A DNA stretch of 64,000 bases from Cornus controversa (taxonomy: Eukaryota; Streptophyta; Magnoliopsida; Cornales; Cornaceae): positions 44,842,755-44,906,754 of the forward strand of contig CM048853.1 of assembly GCA_026545225.1 (NCBI GenBank), written 5' to 3'. Made by a program: the position numbers and the translations under genes. The notes below the pieces were generated by a model. That model searched no databases. It saw only the letters and a list, made by a program, of their open reading frames with translations, and was not told the origin of the DNA. The stretch's first letter is position 1; each line of letters starts with the position of its first letter. This document shows, piece after piece, positions 1-11,128 of the stretch.

Positions 1-822
1 ATTCCAACTGGGTATTCCGCAACATTTAAACAAGTAGGATTTAGTTTATCTGCGACTTCTCCAACAACAGTCTGAATAAAAGTCGACTCACACCTGCCAA
101 TAATTTTTTTTCAATCTTCCGGTTTAGGAGAAAAAGAATTTAAAAAAAACAAACGAATGTTCAAAAAAGGAAAAGTAAAGAAAGTGAAACTAAGCAATTT
201 TTACATTTAGAGAAATTTAGGTCAAAGTTATAACTAAATTTCTTTCAAGTAAGAACTAAATTTTCTTTCAACTCCAAATTCAAGGCACAGATATGATAAT
301 TCCAAATACAACGTAAGTGAAACTGGATGCTTTGAATTAAAGATATAGTATTAACTACCCGTTGGCAACATTTTGCATGACGTAACCTGACAATTTGCCA
401 GCCTGAGCTAGAGCCAACCTCCATTTCTTCACCAATTCCAAGTCAAACCGCCTTCTGTGACTGGCAAATGCTTTTGCATAACAACTGCTTTGTGACCGGA
501 CATCGGAGGGTTGGACATCATAAAAGATGGGAATAACAATCTGATTGAATGTCTTCTTGCAATACATGATCTTCACAAGCTCGTTAAGGCACCATTTTGA
601 GGACGCATAATTTTCAGAGAATACGATAACCGACAGCCTTGATTCCTCGATTGCTTTCAGCAATTCGGGACCAATCTCGTTTCCTCTTTTGAGTTTAGTG
701 TCATCTCTGAATGTGTAAAAACCATGTCTATCCAAAGCAGCCAACAAGTGGCCGGTAAATTTCTTGCGAGTATCAACACCGCTGAAAGACATAAACACAT
801 CATAAACACAGGAAGCTGCCAT
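1..822 (-). CDS. TIR-NBS-LRR disease-resistance protein, 5' part (runs off the left edge)
   Basis: Intracellular immune receptor of the TNL class; TIR domains act as NADases that start defence signalling. Exon 1 runs 822 to 359 and codes a whole TIR domain: YDVF at residues 7-10, AIEESR at 57-62, SKWCLNEL at 75-82, then IPIFYDVQPSDVR. The donor is AACGG|GT at 359/358. Exon 2 starts at 93 after a TTGGCAG acceptor, and the split glycine codon joins in phase to GCESTFIQTVVGEVADKLN and then a VAEYPVGI segment, the usual lead-in to NB-ARC. The ATG at 820-822 follows an A-rich leader and gives the expected TNL N-terminus. Oddity: the normally conserved SFRGEDTR motif reads SFSGVDTR, so two usual residues are changed. 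NB-ARC and LRR lie outside the window, so I cannot say whether the gene is whole. Confidence 0.9.
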
Positions 823-1220
823 TTTGAAAGTTCAAACAGTTTGATCAAATGAAAGGAAAGGTTTGTGCGTGAGAGGAGCAGGTGAGGGCATAACCTTGAC
901 TTATGTATATCAGAAAATGACTTATTTTTCTTTTAACATTTTTGAATTGATGGAGTAACTAATCCTATAAAAAAAAAATTAAGTATGACAAACTGAGAAA
1001 GAATCTTAATATATTCCTGCCCCTTGCGTGGTGTCTCGCACTCACCTTCTCGTGATTTTCCTTTTGAAATTATAGGCAATGAGAAAAGTTCAGGCTCGAG
1101 ACTCCTTTAATAACAAAAGCTACTACAATATCAATATGAGCTGATGGCACCACAGACATGTGACTGGGCCAAAGCTGAATACATTTAAAATTGTGGGCTT
1201 AGTTTATATATATATACACA
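823..1220. other. Upstream region of the resistance gene
   Basis: AT-rich, no coding signal. It should hold the promoter and 5' leader of the minus-strand resistance gene. I see no TATA box I would defend. It ends in a short TA/CA run at about 1205-1223. Confidence 0.4.
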
Positions 1221-1221
1221 C

Positions 1222-1436
1222 ACAGGGGTATAGTCAAAATGTTGTACAAATGAGTACGAATGCAAAAGTTTGGGTTATAATTTATTTTTTATAAAACTAA
1301 GTGGATACATCACTCTAAATTTAATAGGTCCTTCCAATTTTAAATCTCAAAAAATTGTATTTACTATATGTAAAAAAAAAGTTATAAAATTAAGTGGGTA
1401 CATTAGTACCCACTCGTGCCTTCTTACATCCACCCT

Positions 1437-1475
<39 letters not shown>

Positions 1476-1490
1476 TGGGGGGCAAAGTTA
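1222..1490. mobile_element. MITE-like repeat, copy 1 (AGGGG-TAGTCAAAA family)
   Basis: Begins CAGGGGTATAGTCAAAA at 1222 and shares its start and its later GGTAC/CACT stretch with the better-bounded copy at 48734-48980. It has no coding capacity. The right end is obscured by a TA/TG microsatellite, so the boundary is approximate. Confidence 0.4.
1435..1476. repeat. (TA)n(TG)n microsatellite
   Basis: Compound dinucleotide run, about seven TA units followed by about twelve TG units. Confidence 0.95.
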
Positions 1491-1685
1491 TATATAGTGG
1501 AATTTTTTTGTAATTTCAGTGGAGGCAAAATGTAATTTTAATGAGATATTTTCATAATTTTCACAAAATCATAAGCATAAATACAAAAAATAAAAATTTC
1601 AATACCCCACTGACTTGACTGTAGGCCAGTCCCTGTGTGATTATGTGAGTTAAGTTGGTCCGTATTTCTTTTTAACTCAATGAGT

Positions 1686-2362
1686 ATTTTTTTTTTTTTG
1701 TCAAACATGAAGAGGGGTGTAGTAACCCTTGTGGACGGGTGTGAGTGGGCGGGTGCGAAGATAGACACTGGGCTGAGCTACCACACTGACAGGGTTCAGG
1801 GTGCTCAATCCCACATCGCCTGGGTGTGGAAAAGGGGATATGCTTATATGTAGTATGTTCTCTTCAAATGGTATGAGGCCTTTTAGGGTAAAACCCAAGA
1901 GCGAAACCGTGCGGGCTCAGGCCCAAAGCGGACAATATCATACCATGTGTTGGAGCGGGGTATTGTAGTTGGTATCAGAGCCTGAACCCAGCCGGAAGTA
2001 GTGTGCCGACGAGGACGTCGGGCCTCGTAGGGGGGTGGATTGTAGTAACCCTTGTGGACGGGTGTGAGTGGGCGGGTGCGAAGATAGACACTTGGCTGAG
2101 CTACCACACTGACAGGGTACAGGGTGCTCAATCCCACATCGCCTGGGTGTGGAAAAGGGGATGTGCTTATATGTAGTATGTTCTCTTCAAATGGTATGAG
2201 GCCTTTTAGGGTAAAACCCAAGAGCAAAACCGTGCGGGCTCAGACCCAAAGCAGACAATATCATACCATGTGTTGGAGCGGGGTATTACAAGGGGACTCG
2301 AACATGAGCACACCCACTCGAAAAGTTGAGCACTCTACCAACATGGCCGCTTGGCATTGCCC
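1686..2362 (-). mobile_element. tRNA-derived SINE, split by a TRIM
   Basis: On the minus strand from about 2362 the sequence GGGCAATGCC... leads into an A-box-like TGGTAGAGTGCTCAAC and then a B-box TGTTCGAGTCC, the layout of an RNA polymerase III promoter in a tRNA-derived SINE. The body is cut at the AGGGG of the inserted TRIM (1718-2290). It continues at 1717 and ends in a T13 run at 1687-1699, which is an A-tail on the minus strand. An imperfect 11-bp flanking duplication (CTCATTGAGTT / TTCATCGAGTT) suggests target-site copies. Without the TRIM the element is only about 100 bp. Confidence 0.6.
1718..2290 (+). mobile_element. TRIM (terminal-repeat retrotransposon in miniature), complete ends
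   Basis: Two direct 250-bp LTRs (1718-1967 and 2041-2290) start TGTAGTAACCC and flank a 73-bp internal part. The internal part begins at a tRNA-Met type primer-binding site TGGTATCAGAGC (1970-1981) and ends in a purine-rich tract (AGGGGGGTGGA) just before the right LTR. A perfect 5-bp duplication AGGGG lies at 1713-1717 and 2291-2295. There is no coding capacity, as is normal for a TRIM. By eye the LTRs differ by only about 3 percent, so insertion is fairly recent, on the order of a million years if an ordinary plant rate applies (inference). Confidence 0.9.
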
Positions 2363-2615
2363 AACTCGATGAATAGGTGAGTAGTAAGAGTTTGTTTGTA
2401 ATGTCAAACATGTAAATACGAGTCCAATGATCAAAGACAAGCATTCTTGTTTCATAGCACTCTAAATTACACATAAGTGAAGGGAAAAAATTACATGTTA
2501 GAGTATATATTTTCTATTATATCTTCGTTGTTAGATTATATATCTTTTCCTAAACAAGATAGGTTTCTTACACCTTCTCCTAAACCATTTAGGACTACGA
2601 TTTTTGTCTCTTAAG

Positions 2616-4144
2616 TGTCTGGCTCTTAAGTGGTTTAAGGTCGTTGATCAATAAATGGTTGACCTGAAACCCGAACATGCCAGAGTCCTAATGGACTCAA
2701 AGATTTCTTACCAAACTATTCCTCTCAAGTCGAGTAATCGACCTAAGCTTGTCCAGGCGAAAATTAGAGAGTAAGAATGACCCTTTCCTTGAGGTTGTTA
2801 TTGCCTTTTAAGAAAGGACTTTAGAAATTCTTTTATAATGATTTGCAAGTAATGTAAATGAAGAGTAGGTATATCTGATGAGTCTGTAGCACTTTCTTCA
2901 TTAATCTTTTGAAGTGATTACAATGATGAACAAATTACAAACTTTGATTGAAATGAAATGATTGAAAGCTAGTGATAAAACTAAATGTACAATAGTACTG
3001 AGAACTGAAGTTGAGAACCTAAGTTACTGATCTGGAAAAAAAAAAACTAAAGAGTTTGATGCTAAGAAACAAAGTAACTGCTAGGCTAAGAGTGAAAACT
3101 AAAAGAGTTTAATAGAGTAAATGTTAAGTGATATGAGTGATATATGACTTAGGAATCTGATGGTCCTGGACCTCTTTTTTATGAGACTTGCATCAGTATT
3201 TATAGAGGCCATTGGTCTGATGATTTCCTTTTCAATCTGTCCTTCTAGACAATAATGGATGCAGGTTGAAAGTGACCTCTCAACTACATTACAGAGTTTA
3301 TTTTGGTATATTAGCACACTTCTCTATGGACAGACAGAGATGTATATCTGGCATAACATTTTTGGCTTTGGCTTGTGGAATCTTTCATGTTGTTGACTGA
3401 GATTGCTCACTATTTCTAGCTTTCCTCAACCACTAAGTCTAACTCTGACTTTTGCCTAGGCTGAAGTCCTCTAACTAATCTGATTCCTCCATTAGAGGTG
3501 GGTAAGATTCTCCCATTTAAAGCTTTGAGTCTTTGAACTTTAGAAATGATCAAGTTGTCCTTTTCATTTTTAGCTTTCGTAGTCTTCAGACCTGTCTTCT
3601 AGGTTCTCGGGCCCTTGAAATTCGTAACTGGTTATACTTTGACCCGGATCAAATATTGGTTGGTTTTCCAGAACTAAAAAGATCTCAATTGTAACTTGCC
3701 CAAACTCAACCCTTTTAGGCGTGGTCAAGACTTCTAGGCCATAAGTGACCGAAAAAAACTCTTAAGTGACTTTTAATCGAGACACTCTTAGGCGACGAGT
3801 GATTGAGACTCCTAGGTGAGTTTCTTAGGTGACTATCCTTAGGCCTCCTTAGGCTATGATTGGCTGAAACTCTTAGCTGATTAGTCTTCGAGAGTCTTAG
3901 GTAACTCTCTCCTTAGGTCACTCTTTTAGACGACAAGTAGTCGAGATATTCTTAATTAAGTCATGATTGGCCAAAATCCTTAAACAACTCTCTCCTTAGG
4001 TGACTTGATCGAGAGTCTCTTAGGCGACAAGTGATCGAAACTCTTAGGCGAGTTGCTTAGGTGACCATGATCTAGCATAAAGCCTAGGTCTCAAAATCTT
4101 GGCCACGTGTCCTAATAACTTTGGTCACAATTTAGGTGTTAACA
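2616..4144 (-). mobile_element. Probable solo LTR (about 1.5 kb) inside the left LTR of the Copia-type element
   Basis: Comparing the two LTRs of the host element shows extra DNA starting TGTCTGG and ending GTTAACA, so it has TG..CA ends. It is flanked by TTAAG / TTAAA, a 5-bp duplication with one mismatch. On the minus strand it starts TGTTAACACCTAAATTGTG and has a clear TATA motif CTCTATAAATA near 3197-3207, which sets the orientation. The stretch 3700-4075 is a degenerate run of units built on CTTAGGCGACAAGTGATCGA. There is no coding capacity; the family is not identified. Confidence 0.5.
3700..4075. repeat. Degenerate minisatellite (CTTAGGCGAC...GATCGAGA)
   Basis: Units of roughly 25-35 bp recur with changes: CTTAGGCGACAAGTGATCGA, CTTAGGTGACT and similar. 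The array lies inside the solo LTR 2616-4144. Confidence 0.7.
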
Positions 4145-4365
4145 TTAAATTTACTTAACCTCCAAGATTATGTGTTTATAAATAGGCCTTTATGTATTGT
4201 TCATAAAATATCATATTCAATAAATATAATTCTCTTTATTTATTTCTAATATGGTATCAAAGCCTATCAATTCCTGTTATTCTTCATTGTCGATCGCCCT
4301 TATCGTCGGGGATGACACCATCCGCTTCATTTCTGACGGTCAATCGTAGAAAATAGCTTCCATCA

Positions 4366-4372
4366 TATATAC

Positions 4373-4410
<38 letters not shown>

Positions 4411-4411
4411 T
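4366..4411. repeat. (TA)n microsatellite with CA interruptions
   Basis: TA-rich run in the internal region of the small Copia-type element. Confidence 0.9.
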
Positions 4412-5579
4412 ATAAACGAAGAAAAATATGATAGCCCAACTGAAGTTCAATTCATCAGCTCCCACTAGCATCTGTGTGTAAAAGTATATGATTTCAACGA
4501 ACCTCTTTTCTGATTTTCAAATCATTTTTCACTCTAATGAGCAGTTTCAATGTAATACCCCGAAAAATTTAGATGTCTATTATTTTAAAGAAATTGAATT
4601 TCTTTATATTATTACTTTATTTTATTAATTCATGTGAAATGTCTTATTTCTATAAATTATCATTGTAATAAATTATCATTGTAGGTGAGTTGCTTTTCTT
4701 TTCTATGCATCTTATCATTTTATGTGGATTACTTAGGTTTTATAGATTCAAATCATTTCATGTAAATTGCTCTGTTTAATTATTTATTTTTATCATTTTA
4801 TGTGAATTGTTATTGATTATGTGTTATTTTATTTAAATGCTTTGGTTTGGGCTAGGGAGGAATTTGGGCTGGAATGATTGGGCTAAGGTTATGTTTAAAT
4901 TGTTGGGCCAGGGTTATAATTATATTATTATTATTTTTTTTTATTTAGTTTTAGAAAAATCAATAATAGAAGAATAATTAAGACAAAAAGGAAAAAGAAG
5001 AAATTAGGGTTTTTGCCGTTGCTTTACGCACAGAACTGAGGGAGTAAACGAAAGAGAGAAGGGAGTGACGATCGGGTGAACAAGTTGATTCGTCAAAGAG
5101 GCAAGTTTGATTCTTCTCTTCCCCTTTAAATCCGTATGCATAGTCTAAGTTTAATAATTTGGTTTATATTGAAAAATCTATTTATAATTGTATTTTATTT
5201 TGTTACTTCTTATGGATAAATTTCGTGAAAATTTATTATGCTAAATTGTATATAGGAGTATAGATATATATATGAAAGAATATATGCATATATATTTCAT
5301 GTATGTGTAAATTGTATAGGAATCTGTTTATGCATCAATTTAGGATAAGAAAAGATGTTAATTCGTAAGCATTCTCTGTTGTGATTGTCTACAAAACAAC
5401 CCTTGATCTTTAATAAAATAGATCGTGAGAAATTTGAGTTGAAATTTTTAAATTTTGTGAAGAACCCTAGAACTTGTGAATTAGGGATTTTTGATTCGGA
5501 CAATTTTTTATGGGGCTTTTTGTACCAATGGGTAGAGGGGATCAAGAGGAGAAGAACGGTACAAAAATTAGGCTGAACG

Positions 5580-5765
5580 GAGGTCGGACGAAGCCGGAAT
5601 CAACGCTGAGAAATCCCCCAGCGCGCTGCCTGCGAGCTGGGGAAGACAGCCCAGCCGGCGCGTAACCCCCACGCGCGCCGCCGGCGAGTGGGGGTGCGTC
5701 CAGCCGTGCCGGAGCTGAAAAATTATTTTCGGGCCCCACTCGGGGGGTCCCACCTCTGGGTCCAA
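5580..5765. other. GC-rich island within the solo LTR
   Basis: A stretch of about 190 bp with GCGCGCTGCC, GGCGCGTAACCCCCACGCGCGCCGCCGGCGAG and similar, in sharp contrast with AT-rich surroundings. Open frames here run on several frames and look like a by-product of composition, not genes. Confidence 0.7.
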
Positions 5766-6878
5766 TATGGGCCCATTCCGAATTGTTTTGATATTTATTT
5801 TGTATTTTTGAAATTTTTGGGAAAACTTGAAAATATGGAAAAATTATTTTTTAAAAATACTTTTATCATTCTAAAAATTCCCAAAATTTTATTTCAACTT
5901 CCTGGGAGCTTAAGGGGCTTGGGGTTTAAATTTCATATCAAAATTATTTACCATTGTTTTTAAATTAATTTTTAAAGTGTCTAAAAGTTGGATTTTTTAG
6001 CCTCTTTAATTTTAGAAAATAGTTAGAAATTTCCAAAAATTCTGAAATTTTTCCTGTAGCTCTCTGGAAGCTAAATACACTTGAGTTTAAATTTTCAATT
6101 TAAAATAATTTTTTCTTATTATTCAATTGATTTTTAAAGGGTTCAAAAGTTGGGTTTTTCACTTTCTGTAATTTTAGAAAATACTTTTATAACTCCAAAA
6201 GTTCCCAAATTTTTACTGTAACTTTTTGGAGGTTAAATAAATTTGGTTATAAATTTTCATCTTGAAATGAGTTTCTTTTGGTGTTAAGTTAATTTTTAAA
6301 GTGTCTAAAAGTAGGATTTTCACCTTCTTTTATTTTTAGAAAATATTTTAAAATTTCAGAAAATTCTAGAAAAATTTAGTTAACTTTATAGGATTAAAAT
6401 GCACCTGGGTTTTAAATTTCATGTGAAGATGAGTCTCCCTTGTGATTGTGTTGGTTGTAAACGTATGTTTCGAATTATGTTTTATTTTCTTTTTGCAAGA
6501 AAAATATTTTTTAAAATTTTCAAAAATTCTAGAAAATTTCAGAATGATTTAATAGGGTTCTCAGAAGTAGGATAGACCCAAAAACCTAGATAAAAGTTAG
6601 GTTTAGACTCCCTCGTAGAATTGAGTGCATTGAAGGTTGAGTTGGAAAATTTCTTCTATAATGGATGCTTGGGTTATTTGGTTTACTTGAATGTATTTTC
6701 CTTTAAGGATATAAATGCCCATCCAATACGTGATTATAGTTTACTTGTGAACGATTTGTCTTATGATGATAATTTCATGTTGGATAATTTGAAATACTGG
6801 TTTGTGCAAATTTAAATCATAATGCACCTTATTTATTTTATGTTTCATATTGGAATGCATCTATATGTATTTTATTTT

Positions 6879-7089
6879 GGCATGTTAGGATTGTCCGGCG
6901 TGTCAGGATCGCCCATACCTAATAAGGTATCTATGCATTTTATTTTGGCATGTAAGGATTGCCCGGCGTGTCAGGATCGCTCATACCTAATAAGGTATCT
7001 ATGTATTTTATTTTGGCATGTAAGGATTGCCCGGCGTGTCAGGATCGCCCATACCTAATAAGGTATCTATACATTTTATTTGGCATGTC
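6879..7089 (+). repeat. 68-bp tandem repeat, units 1-3 and part of 4
   Basis: Units begin at 6879, 6947, 7015 and 7082 (GGCATG..AGGATTG.CCGGCGTGTCAGGATCGC...). Each holds the small palindrome ATACCTAATAAGGTAT. The fourth unit is split by the insertion at 7090 and resumes at 12360. Confidence 0.9.
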
Positions 7090-8294
7090 TGACGAGTGTA
7101 GATTAATTGAATGTTTGTCGTTGCTTTTCTACACTTCGTACAAAAAATAATAAAACCTGCAAAAACTTTACTAAAAACTGTATAGTAATAAGCAGGGTCG
7201 AACCACTCTCAAGTGAGATTCTGAATGAGCTCAAATTCACACACTAATTTATGGAATGAATATTATTTTTAAAAAAAAACATTTTTTATTTTGGAATTAT
7301 AGTGAATAAATGAAACTATAATAATAAAATAAATCTCAAGGGAAGGAAATCCACCACCATGAATCCACATAAATAAATTTTCTAATATTCTTATCTAGTT
7401 TTTCCTCCAATAATCAATACACTTCACCAATCCAATTAGAACTTGGAAAGATGAAGGAAAATATGGAATAAAAAAAGAATGACTCGATTATATATGAGAG
7501 AGACATTTCTTTACTTAATCTGATACACATTGGCTAGGTAAGCAGAGGTAGGCATTCTTCGAATTACCATTATTTGGCAAACACGAAAAATCCTTCCTCT
7601 AATTTTAGAAAATAAAATCCAGAATAGAAGAGTAGAAGAATGCTCTTGGGAGGAAAAAGTAGAAAATAAAATAAAAAAACTTACTTATATTTCATCATAG
7701 TGGCTTAATCACTCATTTGAGAGGTGTGTTTACAAGAAAAAAGAAAATGAATACAAAAAAATTTATTTACAACTACACTTTATTTTTTTCTACAATTTCT
7801 AACTCTTTTCTAACTCCCTTCACCATCCCCTAAGACCCCCTATTTATAGAGTTAGAGGGGCATGGTTTAGGTGGGAAAAATTTTAAATACAAAATTCAAA
7901 ATACAAATTTGAAATACCAAATTCAAAATTCAAAATTCAAAAACAAAAATACAAAATACAAAATTTTGAATTTAAATATCTAAAATTTGATTTCCATATC
8001 TTTAATTTCAATTCTGGACTGCAGACGTGACCGTGTACAAAATATTTGGCAAAGTTTTGAACTTGAGACCTCTTGTGAAGTAGATTGCACAGAATACCAT
8101 CTCTCCTACAATTCTTCTTATGTTCATCTTTGGCTATATATATCCTTTTTAGCCTTCTTTTGCTGCTTTTCTTCTTATTTGGAAATCAACCCCTATAAAA
8201 TATAAAATGCAAAGATAAGAACCTTTAAATAAAATAAAAGATGAATTAAAAACTTATTTTAGGATATAAAATAGCAAGTTTTGTGCACTTATCA
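7090..8294 (-). repeat. 3' LTR of the Athila/Tat-type element
   Basis: 1205 bp. From about 7425 to the end it reads identical to 11485-12354. The open frame at 7987-8205 recurs unchanged at 12047-12265 and is simply LTR sequence. The stretch from about 7225 to 7420 is very different from its partner. Confidence 0.85.
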
Positions 8295-11128
8295 AATTAC
8301 CCCCAAACGAGCTTTTGCTAGTCCTCTAGCAAATACAAGCAAAAGAAATTAGTGTACAAAACTGCTACTTTTATTTAACTCCTAACTAAAAATGTGCCAC
8401 TTTCGCAGGCTATTCTCGATTGCATTTACCATATGCAATAAGGCCTTAAACCCCTAGGTTACCCCTAGTGGACGAGCTATAGCCTCGTGAGGGTTTCAAT
8501 AATGATACCCACAAACATCAAAAAATGGTAATTAACACTCAAAGATTTGTTTTTTCTATTAATGTGTATAAATCAAGAACAACTCAATTATTCCACTTTA
8601 GTGCAAAATAAAAAATTAAAAGAAAAGATTAAATATTATTCGAAAGTTAAAAAATTTCATTACTATTCTTGACTCAGAGTGTGTGTGTGAATAGCCACCA
8701 ATAATATCCTTCTCAATTTTAAAGCAACTGCATTTTAGATTTTCTTAGAAAATTAGCTTTGATTTCAAATCTCACTTATGATATTTCACTCAAAATTGAA
8801 CACTAAGAGATTGGCTAATTTTGCACTCAAGTATATGTGAGTAGAATAATGTAGAACAAATGCAAATTACCTCACATATTTTCAACAAAGAACGAATTTT
8901 TCAAGAAAATGCATTGGTCTCATGAAAGGAATATCAAATATTAAGAATTTATACCACACAACAATATAACTTAAGAATTTATACCACACAACAATATAAC
9001 TCAGTCATGTCCATATCCGAACTATACTATCCTTAAGATCAAAAAGGACTTTTATTAGGATGTAACTTTAGGTAAAAGGAAGATAAAAAAGTGATAATGA
9101 TAATGGTAAGATGTATTCGAGAATGTTTGGGAAGAACTAACTCACTTAGAATATATTACTTTCAACTTTTTCTTCCAAAATTTTGTCAATTGAATACTTT
9201 CTATTTCACTTTTTTTTATATACACTTCTCAAAATCTCATCAACAATTATACTTCCTCCTTTTTTCTTTTTTTCTTTTTCTTCTTCTTCTTTTTTTTTTT
9301 TCACCCGCTTGTACATTGATCACATCCATTCTCGGAAAACCTAAAAATGGTTATAAAAGAAAGACTAGACCAAAAAGCTTCACTGATTATCACATCCATT
9401 CTCGAAAAACCGTAAAATATGGTTATAAAAGAAAGAATGGGCAAAAAGCTCAACTGGTTAACAAGTGGTAATTCATAACTAAGAAAAAAAAATTTTGAAA
9501 GGCTCAAACAATGAAAGATGGCCTAAAATCATTTCTGAAGGATAGGTATAGTTCTTCAACATACATGAGCTCAAAAAAATAAATTATGTGGCATAATATG
9601 GTGAATTCTTAATATTTAACCAAAAGAATGAAATAATGAGACTAATCAGCAAAATTATGTGGATTTCAAGAAAAAACAGAATAATTAGCATATAACCCTC
9701 AAAAATAAAAAGAATGGTACAATACCTCACTGGGTTAAATCTCCACTTTTATTCGTCAGAAATTTAACATGCAATCACTTATCTATTTCAAATCGTATTA
9801 TGGGGCTTTAGTGAATTTTGTTTTTTTTTTCTGAGTTTTAGAAATTCATGAAATTGTTCTAACTGAAAAATAGGATAAAATCTTAACTTTTAAGAACTTA
9901 TTAATGCACTAAAGTTTAAAGATTTTATTTTAAAATTTTATACACATTTAAAAAAAAATCAAATCATAGTGTGAAAATTACCATTTTCACAAAACATTTT
10001 TCAAAAAATTGCAAATTCAACGTTTTTCTGAAAATTTAGAAATTTAATGTCGTACCCCCAAACCTAAACTCAACATTGTCCTCAATGTTAGACAAAATAA
10101 CAATTAAGCATAAATAGAAGGTTGGAGGAATATTACCTTAATCAGAATGAATTGATTTACTTTAACTTTTCATTAAACAAAAATGAAGCATTAGTAATCA
10201 CATGAAAAGTTCAATATTATGCATGAAAAAATGCAATTTTTGTTTCTTATTTTTTTCAACAAATAAAAAATAAAAATAAAATAAAATTACAACTCCTACA
10301 ATTTTTTCTTATTTTATTAAAGTAACTCGAGGATTACTAGTTAAGGTCTGCCAACAACACAACCAGGAAAGTTCCCAGGAAAGTGTGGAGAGGCACTTGG
10401 CCTGCTTATTGACGGTACGTCCACACTCCTTAGACAGACCTTTCCTAGACATTGTGAAGCTGGAAGGTGCTCACTGGAGTTACCAAGAGCTAACTTTACT
10501 TTTATAAATATTTTTAAACAATAAAAAGAGCATTACTACAAAAATCCTAAATTAAAATTCACAAAAAAAATGTTAATTTAAAGATGTAAAAACAAAATAA
10601 GTAATAAAAATAAAAATAAAAAAATGAGTGAGTGTGTGGTCTTTCTTCTTTATTTTTTTAACAAAAAGAACAAAAAATGAAAGAAAAAAAATGAAGAAAG
10701 TGTGACCTTAGGGATATTTCTAAGTTATTATATTCTAGAGTTTGCATGTGAAAGTTATCAACCTAAAAAAAACTATGTTTTCCTAATCTAAAAAGAAAAG
10801 AAAAATGATGTATAAGAATTAGGTACTTACCTGGATGACAAAGCTATTGTTCCTCTTGTAAGAGTGTTTGATGGTGACATCAAAAGAAGTAGTGCATCAT
10901 AACAACCTGTCATGGAAAAAACAAAATATAAAAATATTATATTTTTTTCTTTCTTTATTTTTTATATTTTTTTTTTCACGAGAAAAAAATAATAATAAAA
11001 GAAACAAAAAATTATAATAAATAAAAATAGAAGGGAGGGAAATAAAGTTAGGGTGGGCCCCCAAAAAAATTGTAGTCTTGAATATTTGGGCTTCGAATTC
11101 TCAAACTTGATTTGGCAACGGCGCCATT
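8295..11128 (-). other. Non-coding interior of the Athila/Tat-type element
   Basis: AT-rich, no protein domain seen. It contains short direct repeats (for example TTAAGAATTTATACCACACAAC twice near 8940-9000, and CACATCCATTCTCG twice near 9320-9405) and poly-A/T tracts. It ends at the primer site. Confidence 0.7.

Noticed and set aside
1701-2372. Open frames of 65-114 residues on both strands
   Set aside because: They fall within the TRIM and repeat between its LTRs; the composition comes from the LTR.
5542-5963. Proline/alanine/glycine-rich open frames on both strands
   Set aside because: By-product of the GC-rich patch in a solo LTR; no start context, splice logic or family match.
6879-7089. 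Evenly spaced repeats that could suggest a CRISPR-like array
   Set aside because: The 68-bp units are continuous tandem copies with no unique spacers, lie inside an LTR, and the genome is eukaryotic.
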